This document shows, piece by piece, positions 61,520 through 64,000 of a DNA stretch of 64,000 nt (positions are counted from its first letter, which is position 1; the number at the start of each line of letters is the position of its first letter). A program made the position numbers and the translations under genes. The stretch comes from Arbacia lixula. Lineage: Eukaryota; Echinodermata; Echinoidea; Arbacioida; Arbaciidae. Location of the stretch: contig OZ022588.1 of NCBI GenBank assembly GCA_963669155.1, forward strand, positions 19,570,938 through 19,634,937, given 5' to 3'. Below the pieces are notes generated by a model. It searched no databases. It was not told the DNA's origin and saw only the letters and a list, made by a program, of their open reading frames with translations.

Positions 61520-61691
61520 TTATTGTGTAGTGGACAATAGAGGACATCTGGAGTTGACCAGCATGCATGTTTGGTGAAGATGGAGAAGGGGGGGGGGGGG
61601 TGACGTTAGCTCGGGTCTGCTGCAGACCTGATACGGACCTGACCCTCCTCCCAGCCAGCACTAACTTTAGCTCGGGATAAATATTTTTTGA

Positions 61692-61759
61692 CCTTTTATA
61701 GTGAAAGTTACCCCACATCAAGTCCAGACCTGATACGGGGTAACTCTCACTATAAAAGG
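61692..61759. repeat. 23-bp-arm hairpin, CCTTTTATAGTG...
   Basis: CCTTTTATAGTGAAAGTTAC plus CCC at 61692-61714 is complementary to 61737-61759 with one mismatch, around a 22-bp loop. AGACCTGATACGG occurs in the loop and again near 61624, and TTAGCTCGGG occurs at about 61608 and 61667. This suggests a larger, partly palindromic element beginning near 61605. Confidence 0.8.
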
Positions 61760-61796
61760 GGTATGAAATAGAATGAGAGAGAAGGCGAGGAGGAGG

Positions 61797-62537
61797 AGAG
61801 ATGATAAGTAATCTGTTGTCTAATGATACAGCTTGAATTGCACACACAGATCGCTCTCCCCATCCAGCTCTCCTCTCCTAGCTCCTAGAGAGTGAGAGAT
61901 AGAGAGAGAAAGAAAGAAAGAACAAATCAGGGAAAGAAATGGAGGAGGGAAAATGACATAGGGCGTGTTTATCAACTCTTTTGGGGGTAGAATTAAGGTT
62001 TCCAAATCGTTTAATTTTTTTAAACGCATTTAAACGAGTTGATAAACGCAACGGCGTTTTGATTAGGGGGTTTGGAAAGCTGTTTTGAAACACGCAAATT
62101 TGTACGATCCTAAACGCGTTTAAATAAGCGAGTTAAACGCAAAGCTGTTTTGAAACGGGTTTAAACCATGTGTTTTCAGTGACAAGGCCGGTTTTCGACT
62201 TGGGCGATCGAGTTGATAAACGCACCCTTTTTTAAACGCGTTTGGAAACGCGTTCGTAAAGGTCTTTGGAAACACGTTTAAATTTCTGAAAAGTTGATAA
62301 ACACGGCCATAGTAAGGGGGGGGGGGGTAAGAGATGATAAGTAATCTGTTGTCTAATGATACAGCTTGAATTGCACACACAGATCGCTCTCCCCATCCAT
62401 CTCTCCTCTCCTAGCTCCTAGAGAGTGAGAGATAGAGAGAGAAAGAAAGAAAGAACAAATCAGGGAAAGAAATGGGGGAGGGAAGGAAAATGACATAGTA
62501 AGAGGGGGGGGGGGGGGGGGGTAAGAGATGATTAGTA
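61797..62537. repeat. Tandem duplication, first copy carrying a MITE insertion
   Basis: Copy 1 (61797-61960 plus the remnant after the MITE), copy 2 (about 62328-62500) and a partial third (62512-62537) share GATGATAAGTAATCTGTTGT, GCTTGAATTGCACACACAG and AATGACATAGTAAG followed by poly-G. Copies 1 and 2 are nearly identical. The poly-G run lengthens from 12-13 to about 20 between copies. Confidence 0.9.
61961..62308. mobile_element. 348-bp MITE with GGGCGTGTTTATCAACT ends and ATA duplication
   Basis: The left end GGGCGTGTTTATCAACT and the right end's complement GGCCGTGTTTATCAACT differ at one base. ATA flanks both sides (61958-61960, 62309-62311). The second repeat copy (GACATAGTAAG) is the empty site. 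The interior has many AAACGCGTTT and TTTAAACG motifs in both orientations, probably subterminal repeats. There is no ORF. Confidence 0.9.
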
Positions 62538-62541
62538 ACAA

Positions 62542-63405
62542 CTTGTTCTGCTTCTATCTTCATTAGGCAAATTTGGGACTAGAATACCTCTTCTAGTCTA
62601 TATTTTGTTCTACCGTGGCATTTGTTGCACCTGCGAACAAAACATTTATGAGAGCATCTCCCCCAATTTTTTTTTTATTTGAAAGATCATAGTTTTCTTT
62701 TCCTTCACAAATATGTTTCTTTCATGTTTCTGATTTCATCTAAACCAACTTAACTTCAGGGCGATACTTAAAGAGATTATCCCTTTCTGACTTGTAAGTG
62801 AGTTTTCAAGCACAAAGGTTTAACTTGCGCCTTGAAAATACACATTTTGGAGAGGAGTTACCTGAAAATAATCTGTATTTGTTCGTTTGATGAAACACAG
62901 AATCATATCAAATGCTGATTGGATATGATCTCGGACCTGAGCTTATCTGCAGATTTACTAGCAATCACAATTTTTCATAGTTGCAATTTTAAAAAAAATT
63001 GTTCAGTTTAATCAATTTACAATTATATTTTAAAAAAAAATGATTTTAACCTCCCAAATGGAATGATACTTACACCTAGTAATTCATCCATCACCACTAT
63101 TTCTCCTTCCATATCTGTGCATTTGATGGACGATTCTGTGTGTTGGGGGGGGGGGGGCGTCTAAACTGTTTTACTCTTGAAGAAGCATTCCTGTCTTCTT
63201 GTCATGATCTAGATTGTAGCTGGTGTGAGTGAGCTGTGCTGGGCATTGACCTGTATGTGGTTCACACTACACCCCACAGCCTATTGATTTATCAATCAAT
63301 GCTAATTAAGTCAGCATGTATGTCGCTTCTGATTGACTCACTCGTGTGAACAGACCCTGCCATAAATGGAAGCATTACACTGCAACAAGAAAGACAAGTC
63401 AGAAT
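62542..63405. other. Non-coding stretch
   Basis: AT-rich sequence with poly-T and poly-A runs and a poly-G run near 63145-63157. No gene or complete element is recognised. Confidence 0.5.
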
Positions 63406-63517
63406 CTGGGGCCATATTCACAAACCTTACTAAGCCTAGTTAGTTACTAAAGTGCTTCGAAATGCATGGATTGTAGTAACCAACTAGGCTAGTAAGCTTT
63501 CATGAATATGGCCCCAG
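63406..63517. mobile_element. 112-bp fold-back MITE, CTGGGGCCATATTCA ends
   Basis: The left end CTGGGGCCATATTCACAAA and right end TTTCATGAATATGGCCCCAG are inverted repeats. Subterminal ACTAAGCCTAGTTAGTTACT and its complement extend the stem around a loop near GAAATGCATGG. A partial relative lies at 1120-1163. Confidence 0.85.
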
Positions 63518-64000
63518 GTCACTTCAAAGTGTCTATGCCTCACACATTATGCCATCATATACTAGAGTCTATGGGCAGCTAGGAACAATGCCACAATACC
63601 ACACAGTATTTGTCCTTAAATAGCTATTAAATTTACTCATTTGTGCATGTCTGGTTTATCTAGTCACCACACATAATTTTTCTCTTCAAAAAGTACTATT
63701 GCAATGGTTGATGTCACACAAATGCACACATACACGCACGCACACTTAGACATATACTTGACATATACTCAAATTGATTGTGAAAACTATTAAACATCCT
63801 GCCAGCACCTATTTCTAGATGTGCATTTGATTTCATTACATTTGCATAATGGTAATATTGTACCACAGTAGAGTGTCACCCTATATCATAAAGGTCATGA
63901 ATAAAAGCTAATAATGTGTTACAGCATTGGATGGAAAGAATATCATATAAAAATGTTGTCATTAATTGTCTTTCATAATGCAAGAAGTTGAATATGAATG
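63518..64000. other. Non-coding stretch
   Basis: AT-rich sequence with a short CACACATACACGCACGCACAC run near 63725. Nothing else is recognised up to the window end. Confidence 0.5.

Overview
The window is eukaryotic nuclear DNA from an animal, probably a marine invertebrate. It carries intron-containing genes with GT-AG splice sites, very long non-coding stretches, many microsatellites and many short inverted-repeat transposons. The two recognisable genes are a Groucho/TLE corepressor (one exon, minus strand) and a complete PTPA gene, the PP2A phosphatase activator (plus strand). TTAGGG-type degenerate telomere-like patches and frequent ACATGTA motifs would fit an echinoderm, amphioxus or mollusc. 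I cannot fix the phylum from the sequence alone.

Layout. 1-2.75 kb is AT-rich non-coding DNA with a four-copy motif and one doubtful small ORF. 2788-2933 is one WD40 exon of Groucho/TLE on the minus strand. 3.3-4.5 kb holds a small tandem duplication and a satellite-like array with a repeat of about 175 bp. 5.5-6.27 kb is CpG-richer, probably the PTPA promoter, with a possible divergent minus-strand exon. 6270-13007 is PTPA: nine coding exons, reconstructed here with consistent phase, encoding 332 residues. Its introns contain a fold-back element nested in an older repeat, a LINE tail fragment, a second hairpin, a CpG-rich minisatellite and a fragment of a Harbinger-like MITE. Directly after the PTPA stop is a triplicated block in which each unit has an acceptor-like tract, a 20-nt exon-like core and a perfect donor.

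From about 13.4 to 64 kb I recognise no protein-coding gene. This stretch of about 50 kb is intergenic or intronic and dominated by repeats: recent tandem duplications (20.7, 28.1, 39.5, 42.5, 51.6 and 61.8-62.5 kb), long purine/pyrimidine tracts, (AG)n, (CA)n and (CCA)n arrays, a LINE 3' end (43.4 kb) and several non-autonomous DNA transposons. The most informative transposons are a Harbinger-like MITE with TTA target duplications and repeated internal end motifs (26.3 and 61.1 kb), an inverted-repeat element carrying a telomere-like array (30.6 kb), a TTAA-flanked piggyBac-like element (57.9 kb), and a MITE inserted into one copy of a tandem duplication whose other copy preserves the empty site (61.96 kb).

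Groucho/TLE and PTPA have no known shared pathway; their closeness is positional. No upstream Groucho exon was found between 2.9 kb and the PTPA promoter, so PTPA may lie inside a Groucho intron on the opposite strand, or the Groucho exon may be displaced.
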